From the IMG/VR virus record IMGVR_UViG_3300021963_000763, positions 1 through 21,311 of that record: a stretch of 21,311 nt of DNA; one strand, 5' to 3'. The DNA is from a virus. Position 1 is the stretch's first letter, and every line of letters starts with the position of its first letter. The translations under genes and the position numbers were made by a program. Shown here piece after piece: positions 8,542-15,267 of the stretch. The notes beneath the pieces were generated by a model that saw only the letters and a list, made by a program, of their open reading frames with translations, did not search any database and was not told the origin of the DNA.

Positions 8542-9060
8542 ATGTCTGTATTTTTACAACCGATTTATACGCAGACTGTTGGAGCTGGTGGAACAACTGT
8601 AATTAGCTTTAATAATATTCCTCAAACATTTACAGATTTGCAAATTGTTATTAGTTCACGAACCAATGGAACTGGTGGCGTAAGACTTATTGGTGCATAT
8701 TTTAATGGTACTGGTTATCCATCAAATGCTAGTTTTAGAGAACTTATTGGTAACGGTTCAAGCGTTTCATCTTCGGGTAATTCTGCATACTCAACTTTTG
8801 GATATACAAACGATGCTTCGCAAACTGCAAACACATTTTCTTCGCACACAATTTATATTCCAAATTATGCAAATACATCAAACTTTAAACAATTGATTAT
8901 TGATTCTGTATCAGAAAACAATGCAACTACTGCAAGGCAATATTTGGCGGCAAACTTGTGGCGCTATACAAACGCAATTACATCACTTCAAGTGGATTGC
9001 GGTGGTGAGGTTTTTCAGCAATACACAACATTTTCACTCTATGGAATCACGAAAGGATAA
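8542..9060 (+). CDS. Fibre paralog 3 of 3, putative receptor-binding protein
   Basis: 172 residues; ATG 8542 three bases after the previous stop. Shared blocks are VISFNNIPQTFTDLQIVISS, LIGNGSSVSSS, IYIPNYANTSNFKQ, NAITSLQVDCGG and FSLYGITKG at the very end. The order and spacing match paralogs 1 and 2. Sampled lines have about 30-33 percent G+C, clearly lower than the next gene (about 58 percent). Likely a receptor-binding or adhesin-like component; the relation to the other copies is directly visible, the role inferred. Confidence 0.65.
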   Translation: MSVFLQPIYTQTVGAGGTTVISFNNIPQTFTDLQIVISSRTNGTGGVRLIGAYFNGTGYPSNASFRELIGNGSSVSSSGNSAYSTFGYTNDASQTANTFSSHTIYIPNYANTSNFKQLIIDSVSENNATTARQYLAANLWRYTNAITSLQVDCGGEVFQQYTTFSLYGITKG

Positions 9061-9063
9061 ACA

Positions 9064-9288
9064 ATGCCAACAGTAATCGAGGTTGACTGCTCAACTGGAA
9101 TCTCAACAGAGCGTGAGATGACAGCAGCAGAAGTAACCGCACGCCAAGAAATGCAGGCACACGCAGAAGCACGCCGTCACGAAGAAGAAGCGGCAGCAGC
9201 AGCTGTTGCTGAGGCTAAGGCTTCAGCAGAAGCAAAACTCACAGCGCTTGGCTTGACAGCAGAAGAGATCGCAGCACTTTCTAAGTAA
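9064..9288 (+). CDS. Small Ala/Glu-rich helical protein, fibre-assembly-like
   Basis: 74 residues; ATG 9064. The head MPTVIEVDCSTGISTEREMTAAEVTA is the form seen in small proteins that follow phage tail fibre genes; the rest is a continuous Ala/Glu helix (ARRHEEEAAAAAVAEAKASA) ending LGLTAEEIAALSK. A coiled-coil chaperone or fibre-attachment role is plausible. GC rises sharply at this gene compared with the paralogs before it, which marks a module border. Confidence 0.6.
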   Translation: MPTVIEVDCSTGISTEREMTAAEVTARQEMQAHAEARRHEEEAAAAAVAEAKASAEAKLTALGLTAEEIAALSK

Positions 9289-9325
9289 AACCCAGCATTA
9301 AACAACAACGATCAAGGAGTAAGTA

Positions 9326-11539
9326 ATGGCCTATGGCGATGACATCAGCGAGGGTTTACCCTATGTACTATCAAACCCAGCTGGATCTACGACCTATACA
9401 CCAACTGGTTATGCCTATGACATTGCCATTGCTGGTTTGCCATTCTTCATTTCACCACTAGATGAGTCACCATATCGTCGCGTAACAGCGCAGTATCGTA
9501 AGCAACAGATTGACCAGTCGCGTGAACCAGGTGAGCAGACGCTTACCGGTTGGTGGCTACGTTCTCAGTCTTCGTTTCATTACGGACAAGGCATCAAGTT
9601 CTTTGAGCCTATCCAAGATGAATCGCTACGCTTTCAGTACACTTCATCAAAGGGTGTAGATGTTTGGACCAGAGGACAGGCAACGCTGCTTAAGGATGTA
9701 GATGGTGGTATCCATACAACCACTGGTGGACTGCAGGCCAATGGCCGTCCTAACCAGATGCTTCGTTCTATTAAGTGGGAGAAAAACGGTAACACCTACA
9801 ACGGTGTGCTGATGTTAGATGAGTATGATGTGGACAAGATCCTTCCACGCATCACTGTATCTATTACTAACAAGGCTCTTACTACAAATGTAGCAACGCT
9901 GACTACCAGCACAGCTCACGGTCTTGCAGTAGGTATGCAGATAACAATTACCAATGTAGATGCAACCTTCAATGGTGAGTACCGCATTACAGGTGTGCCT
10001 ACAAGCACCACCTTTACCTATGCTAAGACTGCATCTAACGTACCATCGGCTGCAGTTACACCACCAGGTACTGGAACTTCAGATGTAACCCACTTCATTG
10101 ACTACAACGCAGGTACTGATGACCCAGTCTTTGCTATCTGTGATGATGGTGAGTACGCCTACTGGGTAACTAACCAGACATCAGGCGGTGCAAAGAAGAT
10201 GCACGTCTACAAGAAGTTGTTGTCAGATGATTCAAGCGTATCTCCAACCCTGATGTTTAATGCCACAGGTATTGTAGTTACTAACGCTGTTATTGAATAC
10301 ACAAAGCAGCGCCTTATCCTTGCTGCTAACAATAAAGTTTATTCATTTGCAACAAGTGCTACTTCTTTACCTACTGAAAATTACACCCACCCAACTGATA
10401 ACTTTGTTTATACAAGTATCACTTCATCGGGTGCTGCTGTGTATCTTTCTGGGTTTACAAACATCCAGTCAACGATTCAAAAGTTTACCCTTGATTCCAC
10501 TGGCGCTATGCCAAACCTAACAACTAATGCCATCACTGCAGCAGAACTTCCAGTAGGTGAAAAGGCATTTAAGATTTCTTACTACCTGGGTTATATGTGC
10601 ATTGGTACAAACCTAGGTATGCGAGTTGCTGCACTATCAGATGCTGATGGTTCTATTAACTACGGTCCACTGTTGTTCCAATCAGATCAACCAGTCTATG
10701 ACTTTGCTTTCCGAGATAAGTTTATCTGGGCTGCAACTGGCGTAGAAGGACAGGTTGGTGTTACACGTGTAAACCTTGGTCAAGAGATTGGCCAGTTGGT
10801 ATTTGCCTATGCTTGGGACTTGTATGACCCAGCAGATTCTCTAGGCCACTACACCACAGCGTGTGCTTTCCTTGGAGATACCAACCGCCTTGCATTCTGC
10901 AACGCAGGTAACGGAGCTAATGGTTATGTCTATGTTGAATCAGCAACAGATTTAATTCCGAGTGGTTCATTGCGTACAGGTTTCGTACGTTACAACACAC
11001 TTGAAGGCAAGATCTTTAAGCTGATTAACGCACGTATCAATACAGCACACGGTGCTTTTGGTATGGACTCTGTTACTGCAGAAGGTGGAACCTACAACAT
11101 CGGTACCTTTGCACAAGGTCAAACCGTGCCAGAGGTAAACGTTAACTATCCAATCGGTTCTCAAGAATACCTTGGCTTTAACTTCACTATGTATCGTGAT
11201 GAGAACGATGCTACACAGGGACCATTGTTTACTGGCTACCAAGTCAAGGCATTGCCTGCTATTCCACGTCAGCGACTTATCCAGTATCCAGTGATGTGCT
11301 ATGACCACGAGATGGATAAGTTCAACAATGAGGTTGGCTACGAAGGTTCAGCATTTGCTCGTATGTCACAGCTTGAATCAGTAGAAAATATTGGTGACAC
11401 CATCCGTATCGAAGACTTTAGAACTGGTGAGAACTACATCGGTCTAATCGAAGAGATGGATTTCATCAACCGTACACCAACCGATAAGCGATTCTCCGGC
11501 TATGGAGGCTTGCTCTTAGTAACCATCCGGAGCGTTTAA
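9326..11539 (+). CDS. Large tail protein (nozzle, tubular or hub-like)
   Basis: 737 residues, the largest gene in the window; ATG 9326 with AAGGAGTAAGTA upstream. Residues 1-170 are a tail-like start (GLPYVLSNP, RRVTAQYRKQQIDQSREPGE, WWLRSQSSFHYGQGIKFFEP). Residues about 176-252 form an inserted Ig-like or beta domain (ALTTNVATLTTSTAHGLAVG, ITNVDATFNGEYRITGVP), a module common in phage virion proteins. The centre (about 255-520) has repeating strands with aromatic turns, compatible with a beta-propeller. No clear enzyme motif. In a podovirus this position suits the tail tube or nozzle protein, but a siphovirus minor tail protein cannot be excluded. Confidence 0.6.
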   Translation: MAYGDDISEGLPYVLSNPAGSTTYTPTGYAYDIAIAGLPFFISPLDESPYRRVTAQYRKQQIDQSREPGEQTLTGWWLRSQSSFHYGQGIKFFEPIQDESLRFQYTSSKGVDVWTRGQATLLKDVDGGIHTTTGGLQANGRPNQMLRSIKWEKNGNTYNGVLMLDEYDVDKILPRITVSITNKALTTNVATLTTSTAHGLAVGMQITITNVDATFNGEYRITGVPTSTTFTYAKTASNVPSAAVTPPGTGTSDVTHFIDYNAGTDDPVFAICDDGEYAYWVTNQTSGGAKKMHVYKKLLSDDSSVSPTLMFNATGIVVTNAVIEYTKQRLILAANNKVYSFATSATSLPTENYTHPTDNFVYTSITSSGAAVYLSGFTNIQSTIQKFTLDSTGAMPNLTTNAITAAELPVGEKAFKISYYLGYMCIGTNLGMRVAALSDADGSINYGPLLFQSDQPVYDFAFRDKFIWAATGVEGQVGVTRVNLGQEIGQLVFAYAWDLYDPADSLGHYTTACAFLGDTNRLAFCNAGNGANGYVYVESATDLIPSGSLRTGFVRYNTLEGKIFKLINARINTAHGAFGMDSVTAEGGTYNIGTFAQGQTVPEVNVNYPIGSQEYLGFNFTMYRDENDATQGPLFTGYQVKALPAIPRQRLIQYPVMCYDHEMDKFNNEVGYEGSAFARMSQLESVENIGDTIRIEDFRTGENYIGLIEEMDFINRTPTDKRFSGYGGLLLVTIRSV

Positions 11540-11742
11540 TGACAGCGCAAGACTATGCAACCGTAGCCGTAGCCGTATGCACAATCGTAGGCGGCTTTGC
11601 CACCGCAGTGCGTTGGTTAGTAAAGCATTACCTGAATGAACTCAAGCCTAACTCTGGCTCCAGTCTTAAGGACTCAGTCATCAGGCTAGAAGAAAAAGTA
11701 GAAATTCTGTATCAGATAATTGTCCAAGAGGGAAAGAGATGA
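11539..11742 (+). CDS. Single-pass membrane protein, holin-like
   Basis: 67 residues; ATG overlaps the preceding stop (TAATG). One hydrophobic segment (about residues 6-27, ATVAVAVCTIVGGFATAVRWL) is followed by a basic patch, a Ser-rich linker and a C-terminal helix with heptad-like spacing (VIRLEEKVEILYQIIV). This is the shape of small actinophage membrane proteins encoded beside endolysins. It may be a holin or a lysis regulator acting with the 12213 gene. Context and topology are the only evidence. Confidence 0.6.
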   Translation: MTAQDYATVAVAVCTIVGGFATAVRWLVKHYLNELKPNSGSSLKDSVIRLEEKVEILYQIIVQEGKR

Positions 11743-11745
11743 CCG

Positions 11746-12210
11746 ATGAAACCTGTTGCCAAGAAAGCCACACCTGCCGCTATTGCTGTTCTGCGCCAGG
11801 CCACAGCGATAGCACCATTGCGTATGAAAGCCTCCGATGGATTGCTCCCATCGAAGTCGCATATTCATCAGAATCCCAACAGTGACCACAACACAGGTCA
11901 CGCAGTAGATTTAACTCACGACAAGCTAGGTGGCATTGACTGCTTCGTATTGTTCCAGAAGCTACAAGGTGACCCACGTGTGAGTTACTTGATTTTCCAG
12001 GGCAAAATCTGGTCAAGAGAAAGAGGACTGCGTGAATACACCGGTCCGAATAAGCACAATAAACATCTTCACATCTCCATCAAAGAAGGATGTGGAGACG
12101 ACACTTCCCCTTGGTTCCCTTGGTTGGGTACACCAAAGGCTGTCGCAAAGGTAAAGGCTGCAGTTAAGCGCTTGCCTAAGAAGAAAGAACCAACAAGTCC
12201 AAAGGAGTAA
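11746..12210 (+). CDS. M15-like peptidase endolysin
   Basis: 154 residues from ATG 11746, three bases after the previous stop. The zinc site is readable: S46-D-H48 followed by TGHAVD55 matches the SxHxxGxAxD signature of M15 D-Ala-D-Ala carboxypeptidases/L-Ala-D-Glu endopeptidases, and KHLH109 supplies the last ligand. Residues 30-45 (SDGLLPSKSHIHQNP) and WSRERGLREYTGPNK (89-103) fit phage versions. The C-terminal 40 residues are Lys/Pro-rich and may aid wall binding. It would cleave the peptide part of peptidoglycan at the end of infection. Two membrane-protein genes flank it, forming a lysis cassette. Confidence 0.8.
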   Translation: MKPVAKKATPAAIAVLRQATAIAPLRMKASDGLLPSKSHIHQNPNSDHNTGHAVDLTHDKLGGIDCFVLFQKLQGDPRVSYLIFQGKIWSRERGLREYTGPNKHNKHLHISIKEGCGDDTSPWFPWLGTPKAVAKVKAAVKRLPKKKEPTSPKE

Positions 12211-12212
12211 CA

Positions 12213-12404
12213 ATGGATAAGAACAAGTTAAAGGCAATGACAGCTACGTACCTACGTGCTGGTGTTGCATCAGTAATCGCTTTGTACCTTGCAGGCGTAA
12301 CAGATCCAAAAGCCCTAGCATCAGCAGCACTAGCTGCAGTTGCAGGTCCACTGCTTAAGGCATTAGACCCAAAGGCTGCAGAGTTTGGTCGCGGTTCTAA
12401 GTAA
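12213..12404 (+). CDS. Holin-like two-segment membrane protein
   Basis: 63 residues; ATG 12213 behind AAAGGAGTAACA. Two hydrophobic segments (about 15-29 GVASVIALYLAGV and 34-50 ALASAALAAVAGPLLKAL) are separated by the turn TDPK, and charged ends (MDKNK, GRGSK) flank them. This is typical for small phage holins in class II topology. It is the last gene before the strong terminator and follows the endolysin by two bases. Probably forms the lysis pore, but a minor membrane role is possible. Confidence 0.65.
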   Translation: MDKNKLKAMTATYLRAGVASVIALYLAGVTDPKALASAALAAVAGPLLKALDPKAAEFGRGSK

Positions 12405-12428
12405 CCGATAGCGCGAGGCAACACAGGA

Positions 12429-12462
12429 GGTCGGTCCCTACGGGGACCGGCCTTCTTTTTTT
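12429..12462 (+). terminator. Intrinsic terminator of the late operon (UACG loop)
   Basis: GGTCGGTCCC (12429-12438) pairs with GGGACCGGCC (12443-12452), nine Watson-Crick pairs plus one G-U. The loop TACG closed by C-G is of the very stable UNCG class. TTCTTTTTTT follows. No T-run exists on the opposite strand, so it acts mainly on plus-strand transcription from the lysis genes. Confidence 0.9.
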
Positions 12463-12470
12463 ATGCCGTT

Positions 12471-12770
12471 TTATTCTTTGTCTGCAGGGCAGGGAACTGT
12501 CACGATATTGCCACAGTTAACACAGGTAGCATCAAGGAAGTACCAGACCAGCTCGTAGTCATCAAAGGAGCACATAACGCTGAAGACCTGAGACCCACAC
12601 GGACAGACGTGGATCGGGCCAAAGGCCCTTAAATCGCTGCCAAAAGGCTCAGGAAGGGTATCGTGGCTGCGTCGTAATGATTGCAGGGTGAGTAGACGGA
12701 GCAGGCGGTAGGCTGTACCGTTGCTACTGCGACCCTTGAGGGGTCGCCGGTCCTGTTTAATTCGCCTCAC
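12471..12770 (-). CDS. Small four-cysteine zinc-motif protein, minus strand
   Basis: 99 residues if the GTG complementary to 12768-12770 is used. The last 50 residues are well organised: FGPIHVCPCGSQVF (C56, C58), VMCSFDDYELVWYFLDATC (C83) and VNCGN (C86). The paired cysteines and the DYELVWYFLD strand look like a zinc-ribbon, of a kind I recall in actinophages. The first 40 residues are Arg-rich and less protein-like, so the real start could be nearer; no ATG, GTG or TTG occurs in frame inside. It stands alone, convergent with the late operon and divergent from the hydrolase gene. No ribosome site is visible upstream of the GTG. Function unknown. Confidence 0.6.
   Translation of the reverse strand: MRRIKQDRRPLKGRSSNGTAYRLLRLLTLQSLRRSHDTLPEPFGSDLRAFGPIHVCPCGSQVFSVMCSFDDYELVWYFLDATCVNCGNIVTVPCPADKE
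12729..12747. other. Perfect 7-bp stem hairpin near the 5' end of the minus-strand gene
   Basis: GCGACCC (12729-12735) and GGGTCGC (12741-12747) form a perfect inverted repeat with a five-base loop. There is no T-run on either side, so it is not a terminator. On the minus strand it would fold about 25 bases after the proposed GTG and could modulate translation or message stability. Confidence 0.4.
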
Positions 12771-12777
12771 GGCTCAT

Positions 12778-12783
12778 ATTGTA
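12778..12783 (-). promoter_or_regulatory. Candidate -10 element for the minus-strand gene
   Basis: The minus strand reads TACAAT, one base from TATAAT, ending seven bases before the proposed GTG at 12770. That places +1 at or next to the start codon, a leaderless arrangement. The expected -35 position falls inside the palindrome and does not match TTGACA. No ribosome site is present. Confidence 0.45.
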
Positions 12784-12796
12784 GTCCGACAGGTAG

Positions 12797-12814
12797 GTGT
12801 CGCAGGTGCGACAC
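12797..12814. promoter_or_regulatory. Perfect 18-bp palindrome, candidate operator/activator site
   Basis: GTGTCGCA (12797-12804), GG, TGCGACAC (12807-12814): both 8-base arms match without mismatch. The centre (12805.5) is about 35 bases from the start codons of both divergent genes (12770 minus, 12840 plus). This looks like a dimer-binding site controlling both promoters. No second copy was found by eye in the window. A regulator candidate is the ribbon-helix-helix protein or WhiB further downstream. Confidence 0.6.
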
Positions 12815-12827
12815 ACCGTTGTAATGA

Positions 12828-12833
12828 TAGGAT
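12828..12833 (+). promoter_or_regulatory. Candidate -10 element for the early operon
   Basis: TAGGAT ends six bases before ATG 12840, so +1 would coincide with the start codon. The same bases contain AGGA, seven bases from the ATG, which could instead be a short ribosome site. The matching -35 position lies in the palindrome and is not TTGACA-like. Experimentally undecided. Confidence 0.4.
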
Positions 12834-12839
12834 GCAGCT

Positions 12840-13397
12840 ATGACAACTATCGCAGGTGTGCAAGGCATTGATTACGCTGTGCTAGTTGCAGACTCACAGA
12901 TCACCGAGGACAACTTAGTAACGCTAGCCGTTACTACACCCAAGATTGTAGAGGTAGGTAAGTTCCTCGTCGGTATCTCAGGTGACACCAGACCAGGTGA
13001 CATCCTTTCGTATAACTGGAAGCCACCTCTATATCGGGGCGAAGATCCTGTTCAGTTTATGGGAAAGAAAGTAATCCCAAGTATCAACGCAGTTTTTAAC
13101 GACAACAACTACGACTACAACAAGGTGGACAAAGATGGCGGTTTTGATTATCTCATTGCTTTTAACGGTAACATCTTTAGGGTTGCTTGTGATCTCTCTT
13201 TTTTCCAAAGCGATGTCGGAATTTACGGCATCGGTAGTGGTGGCCAGTTTGCTCTCGGCTACCTTTCTTCAATTGTCAAACCTGATATGGAGTTAGCCTA
13301 CGCAAAGAGACACGCCCGTAAAGCAGTTGATATAGCTTCGGTACTTGACGCCAATACTGGTAAGCCTTTACAGTTGGTAGTACAAGAACGGTTCTAG
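12840..13397 (+). CDS. HslV/proteasome beta-like N-terminal-nucleophile hydrolase
   Basis: 185 residues. The protein starts MTTIAGVQGIDYAVLVADSQ, very like HslV after Met removal (TTIVSV...GDGQ). Thr2 would be the exposed nucleophile without a propeptide; Asp18, Lys35 (the Lys33 counterpart with a one-residue shift), the GISGD turn (45-49) and GIGSGG (130-135, HslV/proteasome Ser125 region) complete the active site. The final helix KRHARKAVDIASVLD and the strand QLVVQE also fit. HslV is the peptidase of the HslVU protease; proteasome beta subunits share the fold. No HslU or other AAA unfoldase lies in the window, so it may use a host ATPase or act alone. First gene of the early operon. Family assignment by motif; activity inferred. 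Confidence 0.85.
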   Translation: MTTIAGVQGIDYAVLVADSQITEDNLVTLAVTTPKIVEVGKFLVGISGDTRPGDILSYNWKPPLYRGEDPVQFMGKKVIPSINAVFNDNNYDYNKVDKDGGFDYLIAFNGNIFRVACDLSFFQSDVGIYGIGSGGQFALGYLSSIVKPDMELAYAKRHARKAVDIASVLDANTGKPLQLVVQERF

Positions 13398-13405
13398 GAG
13401 GAGCT

Positions 13406-13537
13406 ATGAAACAAATAGAAATTGGAAACGGTTGGATTGCTTATGGCAAGCTCAACGGATTTGGTATTGGTTTTAGTATTACTAGATACAACATAGACTT
13501 GAATCTTGGGTTTTGGTTTATCGGGTTGGAGTTCTAA
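13406..13537 (+). CDS. Small beta-rich hypothetical protein (43 aa)
   Basis: ATG 13406 has TAGGAGGAGCT upstream, among the best ribosome sites of the window. The product alternates aromatic and hydrophobic strands: KQIEIGNGWIAYGKL, FGIGFSITRYNIDLNLG, FWFIGLEF. That is a compact beta-sheet with many Gly turns. I recall similar short proteins in early regions of diverse phages, with no known function. The stop overlaps the next start (TAATG). The region is AT-rich (20 G/C in the 60 bases from 13441). Confidence 0.6.
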   Translation: MKQIEIGNGWIAYGKLNGFGIGFSITRYNIDLNLGFWFIGLEF

Positions 13538-13656
13538 TGGAAATTAAATCAATACCAATGACAGATGAATACGCTGCTCATTACTTTTATCAGATGGGTT
13601 GGATGGCTTGTCGTTTAGCATACAAGTTGCACGAAGAGGCTAACGATGACAACTAA
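13537..13656 (+). CDS. Small hypothetical protein (39 aa)
   Basis: ATG 13537 overlaps the previous stop; the 39-residue product is MEIKSIPMTDEYAAHYFYQM followed by GWMACRLAYKLHEEANDDN. It is probably one long helix with aromatic faces. The next gene begins 11 bases before its stop. Only gene order, overlaps and the absence of any other frame support it. No family recognised. Confidence 0.5.
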   Translation: MEIKSIPMTDEYAAHYFYQMGWMACRLAYKLHEEANDDN

Positions 13657-13942
13657 AAAGAAAGCTGCACCAAAGAAAAAGAAGGCAGCACCTAAAGAAG
13701 ATTACCTAACTATCAAGACGCAACAGTATGGTTTCCCATCATTAATGGGCAATGCCTACAATAATCTTATTAACAGTATGCTCAATGACAAAATGCCTGA
13801 GTCATTGGAAGGTCAGGTTCAGTACTGGAAAGAAAAGTACGAGCGATCTGAAAAGCAATGCGATAAGTATGCAGCACAAGTTGGTGTGCTTGAAAGAATT
13901 ATTGATGGTGCTTTGAGAAGGAGTTGTAATGGCAACGACTGA
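13646..13942 (+). CDS. Hypothetical protein with Lys-rich N-tail and coiled coil
   Basis: 98 residues. The first 18 residues are a lysine/alanine/proline tail (TTKKKAAPKKKKAAPK), resembling histone-like tails. A middle part (QQYGFPSLMGNAYNNLINSM) is followed by a helix with regular charged spacing (EGQVQYWKEKYERSEKQCDK, then VLERIIDGALRR). It could bind nucleic acid through the tail and dimerise through the helix. It overlaps the nuclease gene by 14 bases. Function unknown; position suggests a replication or recombination accessory. Confidence 0.6.
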   Translation: MTTKKKAAPKKKKAAPKEDYLTIKTQQYGFPSLMGNAYNNLINSMLNDKMPESLEGQVQYWKEKYERSEKQCDKYAAQVGVLERIIDGALRRSCNGND

Positions 13943-14876
13943 CCCAAAGGAACTACTACTTACTGCACTACGTGCAGGTGATGCTAAGCGTTCACGATCT
14001 ACTCAGGTACAGATTGGTCCATCTGAGGTAGGCGGTTGCCGACGCAAGGTGTGGTACCGACTTAACGATCAACCTGAAACTAATGACCACGAACTCAAGC
14101 TCGCTGCAATTATGGGTACTGCTATCCACGCTGAGATTGAGAAGGCGCTGGCAGATAACAAAGATGTTTTAATTGAAACAGAAGTTGAATACAACGGTAT
14201 GAAAGCACACGTTGACTGCTTTGTACCTGGTACTGGTGATGTGATTGACTGGAAGACAAGCAAGGTCCGGAACCTTTCTTACTTTCCATCAACGCAGCAA
14301 CGGTGGCAGGTACAGCTATACGGCTACCTCCTAGCTAAGAACGGCTATGCGGTCAACCGAGTGTCACTGGTTGCAATTGCCAGGGACGGGGACGAACGCG
14401 ATGTCAAGGTTCACACCGAAGACTACGATGAGTCCATTGCACTAGAGGCACTCGGTTGGCTAGCGGCTGTTAAGGAAGCAAAGGAAGCGCCAGCACCTGA
14501 GAAGGATGCAAGTTACTGTCAGCATTACTGCAAGTTCTATGACGCAAGTGGGCAGATGGGATGCGTTGGTCTAAAAAAAGAACTTACCGCAGTCAGTGAT
14601 GTAATCATTGATGATGCAGATGTTGACAAGAATGCACTGCTGTACTTACAGTTAGCAGCACAGATTAAAGATCTTGAGAAACAGCAAGACTCACTCAAGG
14701 CCAGCTTTGAAGGACTGCTCGGTGTTACACCTAGCGGTATCGAAGTAAGTTGGACAACTGTTAAGGGACGTGAATCCGTTGACAGTAGCGAGGTAGAAAA
14801 ACTATTAGGGTTTGTCCCTAAGAAGGTAGGAGCTGAAAGCCAGCGACTATCTATAAAGCAAAGTGGAGGTAAGTAA
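13929..14876 (+). CDS. Cas4/RecB-like PD-(D/E)XK exonuclease
   Basis: 315 residues; ATG 13929 with AGAAGGAG upstream. Order of motifs: GGCRRKVWYR (C37), GTAIHAEIE (about 63-71, the conserved His), VDCFVP (D96), VIDWKTSK (D107, K109) as the metal-binding core, QQRWQVQLYGYLLA (123-136) as the Q-Y motif, then C197, C201 and C212. Four cysteines at these places are the Fe-S layout of Cas4/AddB-like nucleases. The C-terminal part (230-315) is extra and helical. The likely role is end processing or recombination in phage replication; it could also counter host DNA defence. No cas1/cas2 lies nearby. Confidence 0.8.
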   Translation: MATTDPKELLLTALRAGDAKRSRSTQVQIGPSEVGGCRRKVWYRLNDQPETNDHELKLAAIMGTAIHAEIEKALADNKDVLIETEVEYNGMKAHVDCFVPGTGDVIDWKTSKVRNLSYFPSTQQRWQVQLYGYLLAKNGYAVNRVSLVAIARDGDERDVKVHTEDYDESIALEALGWLAAVKEAKEAPAPEKDASYCQHYCKFYDASGQMGCVGLKKELTAVSDVIIDDADVDKNALLYLQLAAQIKDLEKQQDSLKASFEGLLGVTPSGIEVSWTTVKGRESVDSSEVEKLLGFVPKKVGAESQRLSIKQSGGK

Positions 14877-14877
14877 T

Positions 14878-15267
14878 ATGGCTTCAGAAACAACTAAGTA
14901 CCAGATCAATTTCAAGACACACAAAGACGGTACCTTGGTAAACATCTATGCAGATAGCATTAAAGAATTAGAAACACAGATCACTGACATCTCAATGATC
15001 TCTGCTTTGATTAAGTCAACAGAGGCAGAGCTTTATACAGGTCCACGCAACGTTGCGTCAGCACCAACAGTTGAGTCAGTTGCTCAGGCATTTGGTGCAA
15101 CACCAGTACAGGCAGCACCAGCTGCACCAGCAGGCGGTGGCAATACCTGCCGTCACGGTGTGATGGCACTGCGTGAAGGAACATCAGCACGAGGACCTTG
15201 GAAGGGCTATATGTGTGCTGCACCAAAGGGTGCAACAGACAAGTGCGACACCATCTGGGTTCGATAA
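14878..15267 (+). CDS. Putative ssDNA-binding-like protein with C-terminal zinc motif
   Basis: 129 residues from ATG 14878, behind GGAGGTAAGTA; an in-frame upstream TTG/ATG start is less likely. Residues 1-55 are a beta/alpha domain (YQINFKTHKDGTLVNIYADS). Then a Pro/Ala-rich linker (about 60-88), and a C-terminal unit CRHG...MCAAPKGATDKC (C91, H93, C113, C123) ending IWVR. The same ending occurs, as I recall, in actinophage proteins beside Cas4-like nucleases. A role in DNA replication or binding is likely but not proven. The next gene starts with its stop (TAAATG). Confidence 0.55.
   Translation: MASETTKYQINFKTHKDGTLVNIYADSIKELETQITDISMISALIKSTEAELYTGPRNVASAPTVESVAQAFGATPVQAAPAAPAGGGNTCRHGVMALREGTSARGPWKGYMCAAPKGATDKCDTIWVR

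Noticed and set aside
12176-12424. 82-residue minus-strand ORF over the holin gene
   Set aside because: It mirrors the Ala-rich holin frame, and it would be read in a region that is plainly plus-strand late operon.
12600-12780. Possible structured RNA
   Set aside because: Apart from one 7-bp hairpin no consistent long-range pairing was found, and the stretch is open in the minus-strand gene.
14537-14893. 118-residue minus-strand ORF over the nuclease gene
   Set aside because: The plus frame has clear PD-(D/E)XK motifs; the minus frame is Ser/Leu-rich and lacks a ribosome site.
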